A stretch of DNA of 64,000 nucleotides. Origin: Geodermatophilus obscurus (GTDB lineage Bacteria > Actinomycetota > Actinomycetes > Mycobacteriales > Geodermatophilaceae). The position numbers and the translations under genes are program-made. The stretch spans positions 1-64,000 of the forward strand of contig NZ_FRDM01000015.1 of NCBI RefSeq assembly GCF_900143215.1, written 5' to 3'. This document shows positions 16,905 through 25,807 of the stretch, piece by piece. The notes beneath the pieces were generated by a model. That model did no database searches and had not been told where the DNA came from. It saw nothing but the letters and a program-made list of their open reading frames with translations. Position 1 is the stretch's first letter; the number at the start of each line of letters is the position of its first letter.

Positions 16905-18202
16905 CAGACGACGTGCCCCAGCGGTGGCACGTGCTCGTCGGCCCGCTCCAGGTGCAGCGGCTGCAGGGGCGAGGTGTCCTCCAGGTAGAGGAAGGCGTCG
17001 TAGCGCTCGCCCAGCACGGTCGGCACGTAGTTGCCCCACCGCTCCCGCTCGGGCCGGTAGACCACGCCGATCGCCCGGTGGTCCAGCCGCCGCTGCAGCT
17101 CGGCCGGCCGGGAGCCGTCGCGCGCCCAGACGAGCAGCGCGTCGCGGCCCACCTCCTCGTGCAGCAGCGCCTCCAGGCTGCCGCGCCGGGCCTCGGGCAC
17201 CGGCATGCGCTGCATCTGCGCGCCCCACTCGCTGCCGGCGATGACGCCGCCGCGGTGGCCGCCGAAGCCGATCAGGACGACGTCGTCGGTGCTGTGCCGC
17301 TCGCGCAGCAGCTGCCCGACGTTGGTCATCCCGGCGTCGGCCATGTCGGTGGCGCGGGCGTCCCCGATGTGCGTGTTGTGCTCCCAGACGACGGCCTTGG
17401 GCGGGTGGGGCCCTGTGTCGGCATGCACCAGCAGCCGGTCGAGGGTGTCGACCATGTGCACGTCCCGCACGTTCCACGACTCCGCCGAGCCCCGCACCAT
17501 CGCCCGGTAGTAGCGCTCGGCGTCGACGACCGCGGCCGCGTTCTGCTCGGCGGAGAAGCGGGCCTCCGGGTCGGTCCCGGCCTCGGCCCGGCCGCGTTCC
17601 TCGCACAGGTGGTGGAGCAGGTCGACGACGGCCTGCTCGCAGCTGGTCGGGGTGAAGCGGCTGGCGAAGGCGTACTCGGCGCCGTCCTCACCGAAGGGCT
17701 CGAAGCAGCGCAGCGCCCGCAGCGCGGTCTCCACGTGCCCGGGCTCGTTCTCGCGCAGCCAGCCGACGAGCTCCTGCATCGAGTCCCAGAGGCTGTAGAC
17801 GTCCAGGCCGTAGAAGCCGACCCGCTCGCCCTCGGCACGACCGGCGTTGACGTCGCGCAGCCACCGGCAGAAGTCGACGACGTCGTCGTTGGCCCACATC
17901 CAGGTCGGCCAGCGGGAGAAGGCATCGAGGGCGTCGCGTGGGTCGGCGTCGGCACCCGGCCGCAGCTTCACCGAGCGGTTGACCCGGTAGCAGTCGGGCC
18001 AGTCGCCCTCCACCGCGACGAAGCCGAAGCCGCGCTCGGTGATCAGCCGGCGGGTCAGCGCGGCCCGCCAGGCGTAGTACTCGGAGGTGCCGTGGCTGGC
18101 CTCGCCGATCGCCACGACGCGCGCGTCGCCGACCCGCTCGAGCACCGGGTCGAGATCGGCGGGGTCGCGCAGCGGCAGCGCCAGGTCCCGGACGCCGGTC
18201 AT
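16904..18202 (-). CDS. Erythromycin-esterase-family protein
   Basis: 432 aa, covering the whole EreA/EreB-like domain: VVAIGEASHGTSEYYAWRA (near 30-48, the GE.SHG motif), FVAVEGDWPDCYRVNR, and VVWEHNTHIGDARATDM with the paired histidines. Known members open macrolide lactones, but most genomic homologues have unknown substrates. It lies 3 bp behind the SDR gene and overlaps the hydrolase gene by one base. Confidence 0.88.
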   Translation of the reverse strand: MTGVRDLALPLRDPADLDPVLERVGDARVVAIGEASHGTSEYYAWRAALTRRLITERGFGFVAVEGDWPDCYRVNRSVKLRPGADADPRDALDAFSRWPTWMWANDDVVDFCRWLRDVNAGRAEGERVGFYGLDVYSLWDSMQELVGWLRENEPGHVETALRALRCFEPFGEDGAEYAFASRFTPTSCEQAVVDLLHHLCEERGRAEAGTDPEARFSAEQNAAAVVDAERYYRAMVRGSAESWNVRDVHMVDTLDRLLVHADTGPHPPKAVVWEHNTHIGDARATDMADAGMTNVGQLLRERHSTDDVVLIGFGGHRGGVIAGSEWGAQMQRMPVPEARRGSLEALLHEEVGRDALLVWARDGSRPAELQRRLDHRAIGVVYRPERERWGNYVPTVLGERYDAFLYLEDTSPLQPLHLERADEHVPPLGHVV

Positions 18203-18205
18203 GGC

Positions 18206-18997
18206 CTACTCCGCGCCCCCGGGCTCGGCCAGCTTCGCGTGGCCGGCGGACTTGAGCCGGTCCGGAAGCACCGAGTTGACCACCGCCTGCGCCTTGCTCA
18301 GCAGCGAGCCGCCGAGCACCTTGGTCTCGCCCGCCATCAGCGCCTCGAACCCCTGCCTGGCCACCTGCGCCGGGTCGTCCTTGGGACCCTGGCCGAGCCT
18401 GGTGTCCAGCAGGTCACCGCGCTCGAAGAACTCGGTGTCGGTGGGGCCGGGCATGAGCGAGGTGACCGTGACCCCGGTGTCGCGCAGCTCGGTGGCCAGC
18501 GCCTCGGCCAGCGACTGCACGAAGGACTTGGAGGCGTTGTAGACCGCCTGGTGGGGCCCGGGCATCGTCGAGGCGATCGACGAGGTGATCAGCACCCGGC
18601 CCTCGCCGCGCGCGGCCATGTCGCGGAGCACGTACTTGGCCAGGACGACGGTGGAGACGACGTTCAGGTCGATGACGTCGAGTTCGTCCGCCAGGTCGTT
18701 CTCGACGAACGGCCCGCCGCGGCCCACCCCGGCGTTGAGCGCGGCGGCGGCCAGCGGGCGCCCGGTCGCCTGCACCGCGGCCCAGAGGGCGTCGACCCCC
18801 GTCCGCGACCGCAGGTCGGCCTGCACCGCCTGCACCGTGGTGCCGGCCGCGCGCAGCTGCTCGGCCGCGGCGGTGAGCTCGGCGTCCTCGGCGTTCACCA
18901 CGAGGTCGAAGCCGTGCTCGACGAACTGCCGGGCGAGCTCGAGGCCGATGCCGCTCGAGGCGCCGGTGACCAGGGCGAGGGGACGCGGCTCTGTCAT
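18206..18997 (-). CDS. Short-chain dehydrogenase/reductase
   Basis: 263 aa. Cofactor motif TGASSGIG at 11-18, LNAGVG, catalytic Ser in ITSSIAS and YNASK (Tyr and Lys) near 153-157, then MPGPTDTEFF. A classical SDR; the Asn/Ala pattern after strand 2 does not settle NAD versus NADP. Third gene of the operon, 29 bp behind the ligase gene and 3 bp before the erythromycin-esterase-like gene. Confidence 0.9.
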   Translation of the reverse strand: MTEPRPLALVTGASSGIGLELARQFVEHGFDLVVNAEDAELTAAAEQLRAAGTTVQAVQADLRSRTGVDALWAAVQATGRPLAAAALNAGVGRGGPFVENDLADELDVIDLNVVSTVVLAKYVLRDMAARGEGRVLITSSIASTMPGPHQAVYNASKSFVQSLAEALATELRDTGVTVTSLMPGPTDTEFFERGDLLDTRLGQGPKDDPAQVARQGFEALMAGETKVLGGSLLSKAQAVVNSVLPDRLKSAGHAKLAEPGGAE

Positions 18998-19026
18998 GGG
19001 CGCCTCCTACCCTGCGGGCTCCCTGC

Positions 19027-20157
19027 TCACCCGGCGCCGGGGACGCCGTCCCGCACCACCTCGGCGGCCACCGCGCGCCGGTCGCCGGTGCGCGACCAGG
19101 TGGCCCGCTGCCGCGCGGCCGAGGTGCCCCGCTCCCACAGCCGGTCGAGCAGCGCGGCGACGTCGTCCTCCTCGTCGTGCGCGCGCAGGTCGTCGGCGAG
19201 CTCGGCGACCAGCGCGCCGACGGCGTCCGTCGCGCGCACCGGCTCGCCGCGCACCGGGTCGAACAGCTCCCCGCCGAGGCCGTCGCGGGCGGCCCGCCAG
19301 CGGGCCGCCCGCAGCAGCTCGGGACGCGGCCCGTCGAACGGTTCGCCGCGCTCGGCGCGGCCGGCCAGCACCCGCACCAGCGAGCGGGCGAGCGCGGCGT
19401 GCAGGACGGCGGCGTCGAGGTCGGTGCAGACGTCGGCCAGCCGGAACTCCAGCGTCGGCCAGCGCGCCGAGGGCCGCACGTCCCAGTACAGGTGCCGGCC
19501 GTCCTGCACCACCCCGGAGCGGACCAGCCCGTCGACGACCTCGCGGAACCGCTGGTCGCTGCCCATCGGCTCGGGCGGCCCGGCGTTGGGCCAGTGCGAC
19601 CACCAGATGGTGCGCCAGGACTCGTAGCCGGTGTCCGCACCGTCGTGGAACGGCGAGCTGCCGGTCATCGCCAGCAGCACCGGCAGGTACGCACGGGCGC
19701 GGTCCATGACCGCGACCGCCGTTCCGACGTCGGGGACACCGACGTGCACGTGGCAGCCGCAGATGTCCTGCCGGTGGGCCAGCGCGCCCCACCGCTGCGC
19801 CATGTCCCGGTACCGCGGTGCGGCGGTGAGCCGCTGCTCGCGCCAGGTGCCGAACGGGTGGGTGGAGGCGGCCAGCAGGGCCAGCCCGTCGCGGGCGGCG
19901 GCGGCCGCGGCCTCCGCACGGGTGGCGGTCAGCTGGGCGCGCAGCTCGGCGAGGGTGGCGCAGACGCCGGTGGAGGTCTCCAGCTGCGTGCTGACGATCT
20001 CCGGGTGCACGTGCTCTCCCGCGTCGCCGGCCAGGGCGGCCGCCACGACCGTCGGGCCCGGGGTGAGCACGAGGGTGTCGGGGTCGACGAGGTGGAACTC
20101 CTCCTCGACGCCGACCGTGGCCCCCGGCTCCGTCCCCGGTCCGCCTCCCCGGCTCAC
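19027..20157 (-). CDS. Carboxylate-amine ligase of the YbdK/EgtA-like GCS2 family
   Basis: 376 aa. VGVEEEFHLVD at 16-26 is the hallmark start of glutamate-cysteine-ligase family 2, with CGCHVHVGVPD (HVHVG metal or nucleotide region) and WPTLEFRLADVCTD as further family motifs. These enzymes join an amine or thiol to glutamate or a related acid using ATP. The GTG overlaps the amylosucrase stop by 4 nt (GTGA). Confidence 0.88.
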   Translation of the reverse strand: MSRGGGPGTEPGATVGVEEEFHLVDPDTLVLTPGPTVVAAALAGDAGEHVHPEIVSTQLETSTGVCATLAELRAQLTATRAEAAAAAARDGLALLAASTHPFGTWREQRLTAAPRYRDMAQRWGALAHRQDICGCHVHVGVPDVGTAVAVMDRARAYLPVLLAMTGSSPFHDGADTGYESWRTIWWSHWPNAGPPEPMGSDQRFREVVDGLVRSGVVQDGRHLYWDVRPSARWPTLEFRLADVCTDLDAAVLHAALARSLVRVLAGRAERGEPFDGPRPELLRAARWRAARDGLGGELFDPVRGEPVRATDAVGALVAELADDLRAHDEEDDVAALLDRLWERGTSAARQRATWSRTGDRRAVAAEVVRDGVPGAG

Positions 20158-22127
20158 GGCTCGGCGAACCAGGCGAAGCCGAGGCCCGGGACGACGACCC
20201 GCCCGTTCCGCACCGGGAGGACGCCGTCGCTGCCGTGCACCTGCTCGAAGCCGCCGAAGCCGGTGACGGTGTCGGCGTCCACGGCCTGCGGGGACGCCGA
20301 GACGTTGGCCAGCCCGACGAAGGTGCCGCTGCGGGGGTGCTTGCGCCGCCACACCAGCACCGCGTCGCTGCCGGCGTCCACCACCGTGGACTCGACGCCG
20401 CCGCGCAGCGCGAGCAGCGAGCGGCGCACCTCGCCCAGCCGGCGGATCTCCCGCCAGACCCGGCCCTCGAGCGTCGCCGGGTCGGTGGCGCGGGCGGCGG
20501 CGTCCCAGTCCATCGGCGGTCGGTGCATCCAGCGGTTGTCCGGGGCCAGCGCGGGGTCGGCCAGGTAACCGGCGTCGTTGCGCAGCGCCAGCTCGTCGCC
20601 CATGTACAGCAGCGGGATGCCGCCGTAGGCGTAGGCGACCGAGTACAGCAGCACCAGCCGACGGACGCCGGCGTCGAGCGCGGCCTCGTCGCGGGCCTGC
20701 AGCGCGGCCTCGATGCCGCACAGGGACGCCGCCGAGCCGGAGACGCGGGCGTCGCCGGTGGCCTCGTTCTCCTGGAACAGCGCGCCCCGGGCGAAGGAGC
20801 CGGGGAAGCGGCCGGCGTAGAAGTCGTTGAGGAAGCGGCGGTGGGCGAACCCGTCGAGGCCGACCGCGGCGGCGTCCTCGTCGGCGACCGCCCAGCCGAT
20901 GTCGTCGTGGCCGCGCACGTAGGTGCACCAGGTGGCGCTCGGCGGGATCGGCCGCATCCGGCGCAGCGCCTGCCGGGCGAGCCGGACGTCGCCGGTGGCC
21001 AGGCTGCTCCACAGCAGCACCATGAGCTGGTTGTGGTAGGCCAGCTCGCACTCGGGCCGGTAGCGGTCGTGCCCGCCCAGGTAACCGACGAGGTCGTCCG
21101 GCGAGACGATCGCCTCCGCCTTGAAGACGACGCCGGGGGCGGCCAGCCGGGTCAGCGCGTGCAGCAGCTGCAGCAGGCTGTGCCCCTCGGGCTGGTTCTG
21201 GCAGCTGGTGCCCAGCCGTTTCCACATGAACGGGACGGCGTCCATGCGGAAGACGTCGACGCCGCGGTTGGCCAGCCAGGTGATCTCGCCCAGCATCGCC
21301 AGGGTGACCTCGGGGTTGGCGTAGTCGAGGTCCCACTGGTAGGGCCAGAACGTCGTCCACACCCAGCCGCCGGCGCCGCCGCAAGCCTCCGGCACCCAGC
21401 TGAACGAGCCCGGCGCCCGGTCGGGGAACACCTCGGGGATCGTCGCGTCGTAGGCGTCGGGCAGCGTGCGGTCGGGGAAGGCGGTGTAGAAGCCGGCGTA
21501 GGCCGGGTCGCCGGCCAGCCAGCCCCGCGCCCAGGCGTGCTCGCGGGCGGTGTGGTTGAGCACCAGGTCGATGCACAGCGCCATGCCGCGGTCGTGCAGC
21601 GCGGTGGCGACGTCCTCGAGGTCGCCCATCGTGCCCAGCCGCGGGTCGACCGCGCGGTAGTCCAGCACCGCGTAGCCGCCGTCGTTCTCCCCCGGCCGCG
21701 GCCGCAGCAGCGGCATGAGGTGCAGGTAGGTGGTGCCGAGCCCGGCGAGGTGGTCCAGCCGGCCGGGGAGCCGGTCGAGGGTGCCGCAGAACCGGTCGAC
21801 GTAGCAGACGTAGCCCTGCACCCGGGACCGCTGGAACCACCCCGGGTCGACCTCCCGGCGCCGGTCGATGCGCCGCAGCGCCTCCGGGCGCTCGACGGCG
21901 GCGGCCAGTGCGCTGCGCAGCGCGCGGGCGAAGAGCTCGTCGGCGGCGTCCGCGTAGAGGACGGCGAGCGGCTCGTGGACGTCGTACAGCGCGAGGTCGA
22001 CGCGGGCGAGGAAGGCGTCGCCCTCCGCCGGGCCGAGCGCGGTGACCGCCTCGGCCTCCAGCTCCGGGCGCAGCTGCGTCCACGCCTGCTCCGCCGCCGC
22101 TCGACGGGCCGTCGCCGGGATCGTCAC
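20154..22127 (-). CDS. Amylosucrase (GH13 subfamily 4-like)
   Basis: 657 aa, close to the 630-650 aa usual for the family. Conserved GH13 regions: CIDLVLNHTAREHAW, DVFRMDAVPFMWKRLGT with nucleophile Asp 296, VFKAEAIVSP with acid/base Glu 338, and YVRGHDDIGW. The last two match the numbering of characterised amylosucrases within ten residues. It converts sucrose to alpha-1,4-glucan and fructose or isomerises sucrose. GTG 22127 is chosen because the fold begins at once; it has no clear RBS. First gene of the operon. Confidence 0.87.
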   Translation of the reverse strand: MTIPATARRAAAEQAWTQLRPELEAEAVTALGPAEGDAFLARVDLALYDVHEPLAVLYADAADELFARALRSALAAAVERPEALRRIDRRREVDPGWFQRSRVQGYVCYVDRFCGTLDRLPGRLDHLAGLGTTYLHLMPLLRPRPGENDGGYAVLDYRAVDPRLGTMGDLEDVATALHDRGMALCIDLVLNHTAREHAWARGWLAGDPAYAGFYTAFPDRTLPDAYDATIPEVFPDRAPGSFSWVPEACGGAGGWVWTTFWPYQWDLDYANPEVTLAMLGEITWLANRGVDVFRMDAVPFMWKRLGTSCQNQPEGHSLLQLLHALTRLAAPGVVFKAEAIVSPDDLVGYLGGHDRYRPECELAYHNQLMVLLWSSLATGDVRLARQALRRMRPIPPSATWCTYVRGHDDIGWAVADEDAAAVGLDGFAHRRFLNDFYAGRFPGSFARGALFQENEATGDARVSGSAASLCGIEAALQARDEAALDAGVRRLVLLYSVAYAYGGIPLLYMGDELALRNDAGYLADPALAPDNRWMHRPPMDWDAAARATDPATLEGRVWREIRRLGEVRRSLLALRGGVESTVVDAGSDAVLVWRRKHPRSGTFVGLANVSASPQAVDADTVTGFGGFEQVHGSDGVLPVRNGRVVVPGLGFAWFAEP

Positions 22128-22224
22128 CGGGCCAGTATCGGGCTGCTGTTCGCCCACGGCATGACCGTGCCCGCAGCGCCCGCGGGAGGCGTTCACTGTG
22201 TAAGCGAGTAAGCAGGAGGTCGCC

Positions 22225-23178
22225 ATGGACACGTCCCCGGAGCCGGACACGGCCTCCGCCCTGGACGCCTACTCGCAGGCCGTCACCGCCGTCGCGGCCG
22301 AGCTCACCCCGCACGTCGCGGCCCTGTCGGTGATGGCCCCCGACGGCCGCGGCGGCGCCGGATCGGCGGTTGTCGTCCCGGGTGGGGGGCTGATGCTCAC
22401 CAACGCCCACGTCGTCGGGCGGTCCCGGGCCGGGACGGCGGTGTTCGCCGACGGCAGCGAGACCGCGGTCGACGTCGTGGGCGCCGACCCGCTGTCCGAC
22501 CTCGCCGTCCTCCGGGCGCGGGGCGCCACTCCTCCGCCGGCCCGGCTCGGCGACGCGTCGACGCTCCGGGTCGGCCAGCTGGTGGTCGCCGTCGGTACCC
22601 CGCTGGGGCTGGCCGGCTCGGTGACCGCCGGGGTGGTCAGCGGCCTGGGCCGGTCGCTGCCCACCCGCGACGGCCGCACCGCGCGGGTGGTCGAGGACGT
22701 CATCCAGACCGACGCCGCGCTCAACCCGGGCAACTCCGGCGGGGCGCTGGCCGACTCCGCCGGCCGGGTGGTCGGGGTCAACACCGCGGTCGCCGGCTGG
22801 GGGCTGGGCCTCGCGGTGCCGGTCAACGACACGACCCGGCGGATCGTCGACGCGCTGGTCCGCGACGGCCGCGTGCGCCGCGCGTACCTCGGCCTGGTGA
22901 GCACGCCGGCACCACTGCCGGCGGCGCTGGCCGAGCGCACCGGGCGGCGGCGGGGGCTGCGGATCGTCGACGTCGTCCCCGGGTCGCCGGCCGACCGGGC
23001 CGGGCTCAAGGCCGGCGACCTGGTGCTCGAGGCCGGGCGGCGGCCGGTCGCCGAGGCGCAGAGCCTGCAGCGGCTGCTGTTCGACGAGGCGATCGGCCGG
23101 CCGCTGCCGGTGACCGTGCACCGGCGCGGCGCGATGGTCGACGTCATCACCGTGCCCACGGAGCTCACCGGGGGGTGA
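22225..23178 (+). CDS. HtrA/DegP-like serine protease with PDZ domain, no visible export signal
   Basis: 317 aa. Trypsin-like domain with catalytic His 62 (TNAHVV), Asp 92 (SDLAV) and Ser 171 (GNSGG); a PDZ domain follows from about residue 225 (GLRIVDVVPGSPADRAGL). Neither a signal peptide nor a membrane helix is present, unlike the membrane-anchored actinobacterial HtrA proteins, so it may act in the cytoplasm. Start set by GGAGG five nt before ATG. Divergent from the amylosucrase operon. Confidence 0.9.
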   Translation: MDTSPEPDTASALDAYSQAVTAVAAELTPHVAALSVMAPDGRGGAGSAVVVPGGGLMLTNAHVVGRSRAGTAVFADGSETAVDVVGADPLSDLAVLRARGATPPPARLGDASTLRVGQLVVAVGTPLGLAGSVTAGVVSGLGRSLPTRDGRTARVVEDVIQTDAALNPGNSGGALADSAGRVVGVNTAVAGWGLGLAVPVNDTTRRIVDALVRDGRVRRAYLGLVSTPAPLPAALAERTGRRRGLRIVDVVPGSPADRAGLKAGDLVLEAGRRPVAEAQSLQRLLFDEAIGRPLPVTVHRRGAMVDVITVPTELTGG

Positions 23179-23322
23179 CCCTGCGTACCCATCGGGTGAC
23201 GGCACGGAATCCGGTGTCGCCCGCACGGGCGGGAGTGCCTCCCCCCATGGGGTCGGGTCGGTCACGCAGCGCTGCGGAGCGTCGTCCGGGCAGCTGATCC
23301 TGGCCCGGACGAACGGGGGACC

Positions 23323-24252
23323 ATGTACACGCTCCGGCCTGACGGCATCGCGCTGCTCTCGCTGCTCTACGCGGTGGGCGCGGCGCTGTGCACCGTCGGC
23401 GCGCTGGTGCCGGCGTCCGACCGCGCCTCCGTGCCGCTGCTGTGGGGCCTGGCCGGGCTGGGCGCCGCCGGGTCGGCCGTGCTGTGGTCGCGCCGCGACC
23501 GGCTCGGTCCGGGGGCGCTGCACGTGGCCGTCGCCCTCGTCTCCGCCGCCCTCGGCCTGCTGGCCTGGCGCTCGGTGACCGCGGTCGGGATCGTCGGCCT
23601 GGGGCCGGCGATGGTGGCCGTCGGGGTCTTCAGCGCCCACTTCACCTCCCGGCGGGCCGCCCGGCTGCACGTCGTCCTGCTGCTGGCGCTCACCACCGCC
23701 GGCGCCGTGGCCGCAGCGCCGTCCGGCTTCCTGCCGCAGTGGCTCACCACGGCGGTCAGCGTCGTCGTCCTCACCGAGGTGCAGTCCCGCCTCTCCGGCG
23801 ACCTGTACCGGGCCGCGGGCACCGACCCGCTCACCGGGCTGGCCAACCGGCGCACCTGGCAGGCGATCGCCGACAGCGGCCTGGCCCACGCGCTGCGCAG
23901 CCGCGAGCCGTTCACGGTGGTGCTCATCGACCTCGACGGCTTCAAGGCGGTCAACGACCAGGGCGGCCACGGCGCCGGCGACGCCCTGCTGCAGGCGCTC
24001 GCCGACGCGTGGAGTGCGCAGCTGCGGCTGTCGGACCTGCTGGGCCGCTACGGCGGCGACGAGTTCGTGCTCAGCCTGCCCGCCACCGACGCCGCCCGCG
24101 CCGAGGACCTGCTGTCCCGGCTGCGGGCCGCCCACCCGGCGCCCTGGTCGGCGGGGACGGCGACCGCCCGGCCCGGCGACACCCTCGCCGAGCTGCTCGT
24201 GCGCGCCGACACCGACCTCTACCGCGCCAAGCGCCGCAAGCGCGGCGGCTGA
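23323..24252 (+). CDS. Membrane-bound diguanylate cyclase
   Basis: 309 aa. About six hydrophobic segments fill residues 8-150; the GGDEF domain follows, starting DPLTGLANRRTW (168-179). The active-site motif GGDEF is intact at 244-248, and an inhibitory-site RxxD (RLSD, 235-238) sits exactly five residues before it, so product feedback is likely. It makes c-di-GMP from GTP in response to an unknown membrane signal. No phosphodiesterase gene is nearby. Confidence 0.93.
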   Translation: MYTLRPDGIALLSLLYAVGAALCTVGALVPASDRASVPLLWGLAGLGAAGSAVLWSRRDRLGPGALHVAVALVSAALGLLAWRSVTAVGIVGLGPAMVAVGVFSAHFTSRRAARLHVVLLLALTTAGAVAAAPSGFLPQWLTTAVSVVVLTEVQSRLSGDLYRAAGTDPLTGLANRRTWQAIADSGLAHALRSREPFTVVLIDLDGFKAVNDQGGHGAGDALLQALADAWSAQLRLSDLLGRYGGDEFVLSLPATDAARAEDLLSRLRAAHPAPWSAGTATARPGDTLAELLVRADTDLYRAKRRKRGG

Positions 24253-24399
24253 CGACGCCGGCCCGGCCACGTCCCACCTGCCGTCGTCCCGGAGTCGAGG
24301 GCTCACCGAACGGCGGAACGGCGACGGAACCGGGGGGCTTCCGGCACTGTCCGCTCCCCCGGCGCGGTGGCAGCGTCCCCAGCGGACCCGGGAGGTGGC

Positions 24400-25797
24400 A
24401 TGGCGGCGATCGTGGTGTGCGGCGGCGGCGTGGTCGGCCTGTGCGCGGGCCTGATGCTGGCCGAGGACGGGCACGAGGTCACCGTCCTGGAGCCCGACGC
24501 GGCCGACCCTCCCGGAACGCCCCGCGAGGCGTGGGACGGCTGGCGGCGCGCCGGCGTGGCCCAGTTCCGCCAGCCGCACAACCTCCTGCCCCGCTTCCGG
24601 CAGGTGGTCGACCGGGAGCTGCCCGGGCTGACCGAGCGGCTCGCCGACGGCGGGTGCGTCCGGGTCGACTACCTCGAGTCCCTGCCGCCGTCGATCGAGG
24701 ACCGCGCGCCCCGGCCGGGCGACGACCGCTTCCGCTTCGTCACCGGGCGGCGTCCGGTCAGCGAGGCGGTCGTGGCGGCGGCCGCGGCGGAGCACCCGGG
24801 GCTCTCGGTCCGCCGCGGGGTGCGGGTCGCGGGTCTCGTGGCCGGCCCCTCGGCGCTGCCCGGCGTGCCGCACGTCGCCGGGGTGCGCACCGGCACCGGC
24901 GAGGAGGTCGCCGCCGACCTCGTCGTCGATGCGACGGGACGCCGGTCGCCGAGCGCGGGCTGGCTCGCCGAGCTGGCCGCCCGCCCGGCCGGGGCGGAGA
25001 GCCAGAGCAGCGGCTTCGTGTACTACACCCGCTACTTCACCGGCCCCGAACAGCCGCGGCGGACCGGCCCGCAGCTGGCCCCGGTGGGCAGCATCTCGCT
25101 GATCACGCTGGGCGGGGACAACGACACCTGGTCGGTGACCGTCTTCGGGCCGACCCGCGACGCCCCGCTCAAGGCGCTGCGCGAGGCGGCGACCTTCGAC
25201 CGGGTGGTCGGCGCGTGCCCGCGGCAGGCGCACTGGTTGGACGGCCGGCCGATCACCGGCGTGCTCGCGATGGCCGGGGGGCTCGACCGCTACCGGCGCC
25301 TGGTGGTGGACGACGTCCCCGTGGTGACCGGCTTCGTCGCGGTGGGCGACGCCTGGGCCTGCACCAACCCCTCGGCCGGCCGCGGCATCTCGGTCGGGGC
25401 GCTGCACGCGCAGCTGCTGCGGGCCGCCGTGCGCTCGTCGCTCGACGACCCGGGCGAGCTGGCCCGGGCCTTCGACGAGGCCACCGAGCGGGAGGTCACC
25501 CCGTTCTACCGCGGCCAGCTGGCTGCCGACCGGGCGCGGATCGCCGAGATGGACGCCCTCCGCGCGGGTCACGAGCCCCCGCCGCCGGACCCGGTGCGGG
25601 CCGGGCTGCTGGCCGCCGCGCTGCACGACGCCGACGCCTACCGCGCGCTGCTGGAGACGGTCACCTGCCTGGCGCTGCCCGACGAGGTGCTCACGCGTCC
25701 CGGGATGGCCGAGCGGCTGGCGGCCCACGCCGGCGAGCCGCCGTCGAGGACGCACGGCCCGGACCGGGCGCGGCTGCTGGACCTGCTCGCCGGCTGA
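24400..25797 (+). CDS. FAD-dependent monooxygenase-like oxidoreductase
   Basis: 465 aa. N-terminal FAD-binding GGGVVGLCAGLMLAEDGHEV with the acidic end TVLEPD, a middle VVDATGRRSPSAGWL, and VAVGDAWACTNPSAGRGISV, the FAD-ribityl motif of PHBH/geranylgeranyl-reductase-like flavoproteins. Substrate unknown. ATG 24400 is selected over an upstream in-frame ATG because GGGAGG directly precedes it. Confidence 0.85.
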   Translation: MAAIVVCGGGVVGLCAGLMLAEDGHEVTVLEPDAADPPGTPREAWDGWRRAGVAQFRQPHNLLPRFRQVVDRELPGLTERLADGGCVRVDYLESLPPSIEDRAPRPGDDRFRFVTGRRPVSEAVVAAAAAEHPGLSVRRGVRVAGLVAGPSALPGVPHVAGVRTGTGEEVAADLVVDATGRRSPSAGWLAELAARPAGAESQSSGFVYYTRYFTGPEQPRRTGPQLAPVGSISLITLGGDNDTWSVTVFGPTRDAPLKALREAATFDRVVGACPRQAHWLDGRPITGVLAMAGGLDRYRRLVVDDVPVVTGFVAVGDAWACTNPSAGRGISVGALHAQLLRAAVRSSLDDPGELARAFDEATEREVTPFYRGQLAADRARIAEMDALRAGHEPPPPDPVRAGLLAAALHDADAYRALLETVTCLALPDEVLTRPGMAERLAAHAGEPPSRTHGPDRARLLDLLAG

Positions 25798-25807
25798 CCG
25801 GCTCCGG

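Noticed and set aside
23218-23231. Terminator behind the HtrA-like gene (CGCCCG/CGGGCG)
   Set aside because: Only 6 bp with a 2-nt loop in very GC-rich sequence; could occur by chance.
19027-25755. A 2242-aa minus-strand open frame
   Set aside because: Only its last 376 residues are a real protein; the rest is antisense or out-of-frame to amylosucrase, HtrA, GGDEF and FAD genes.
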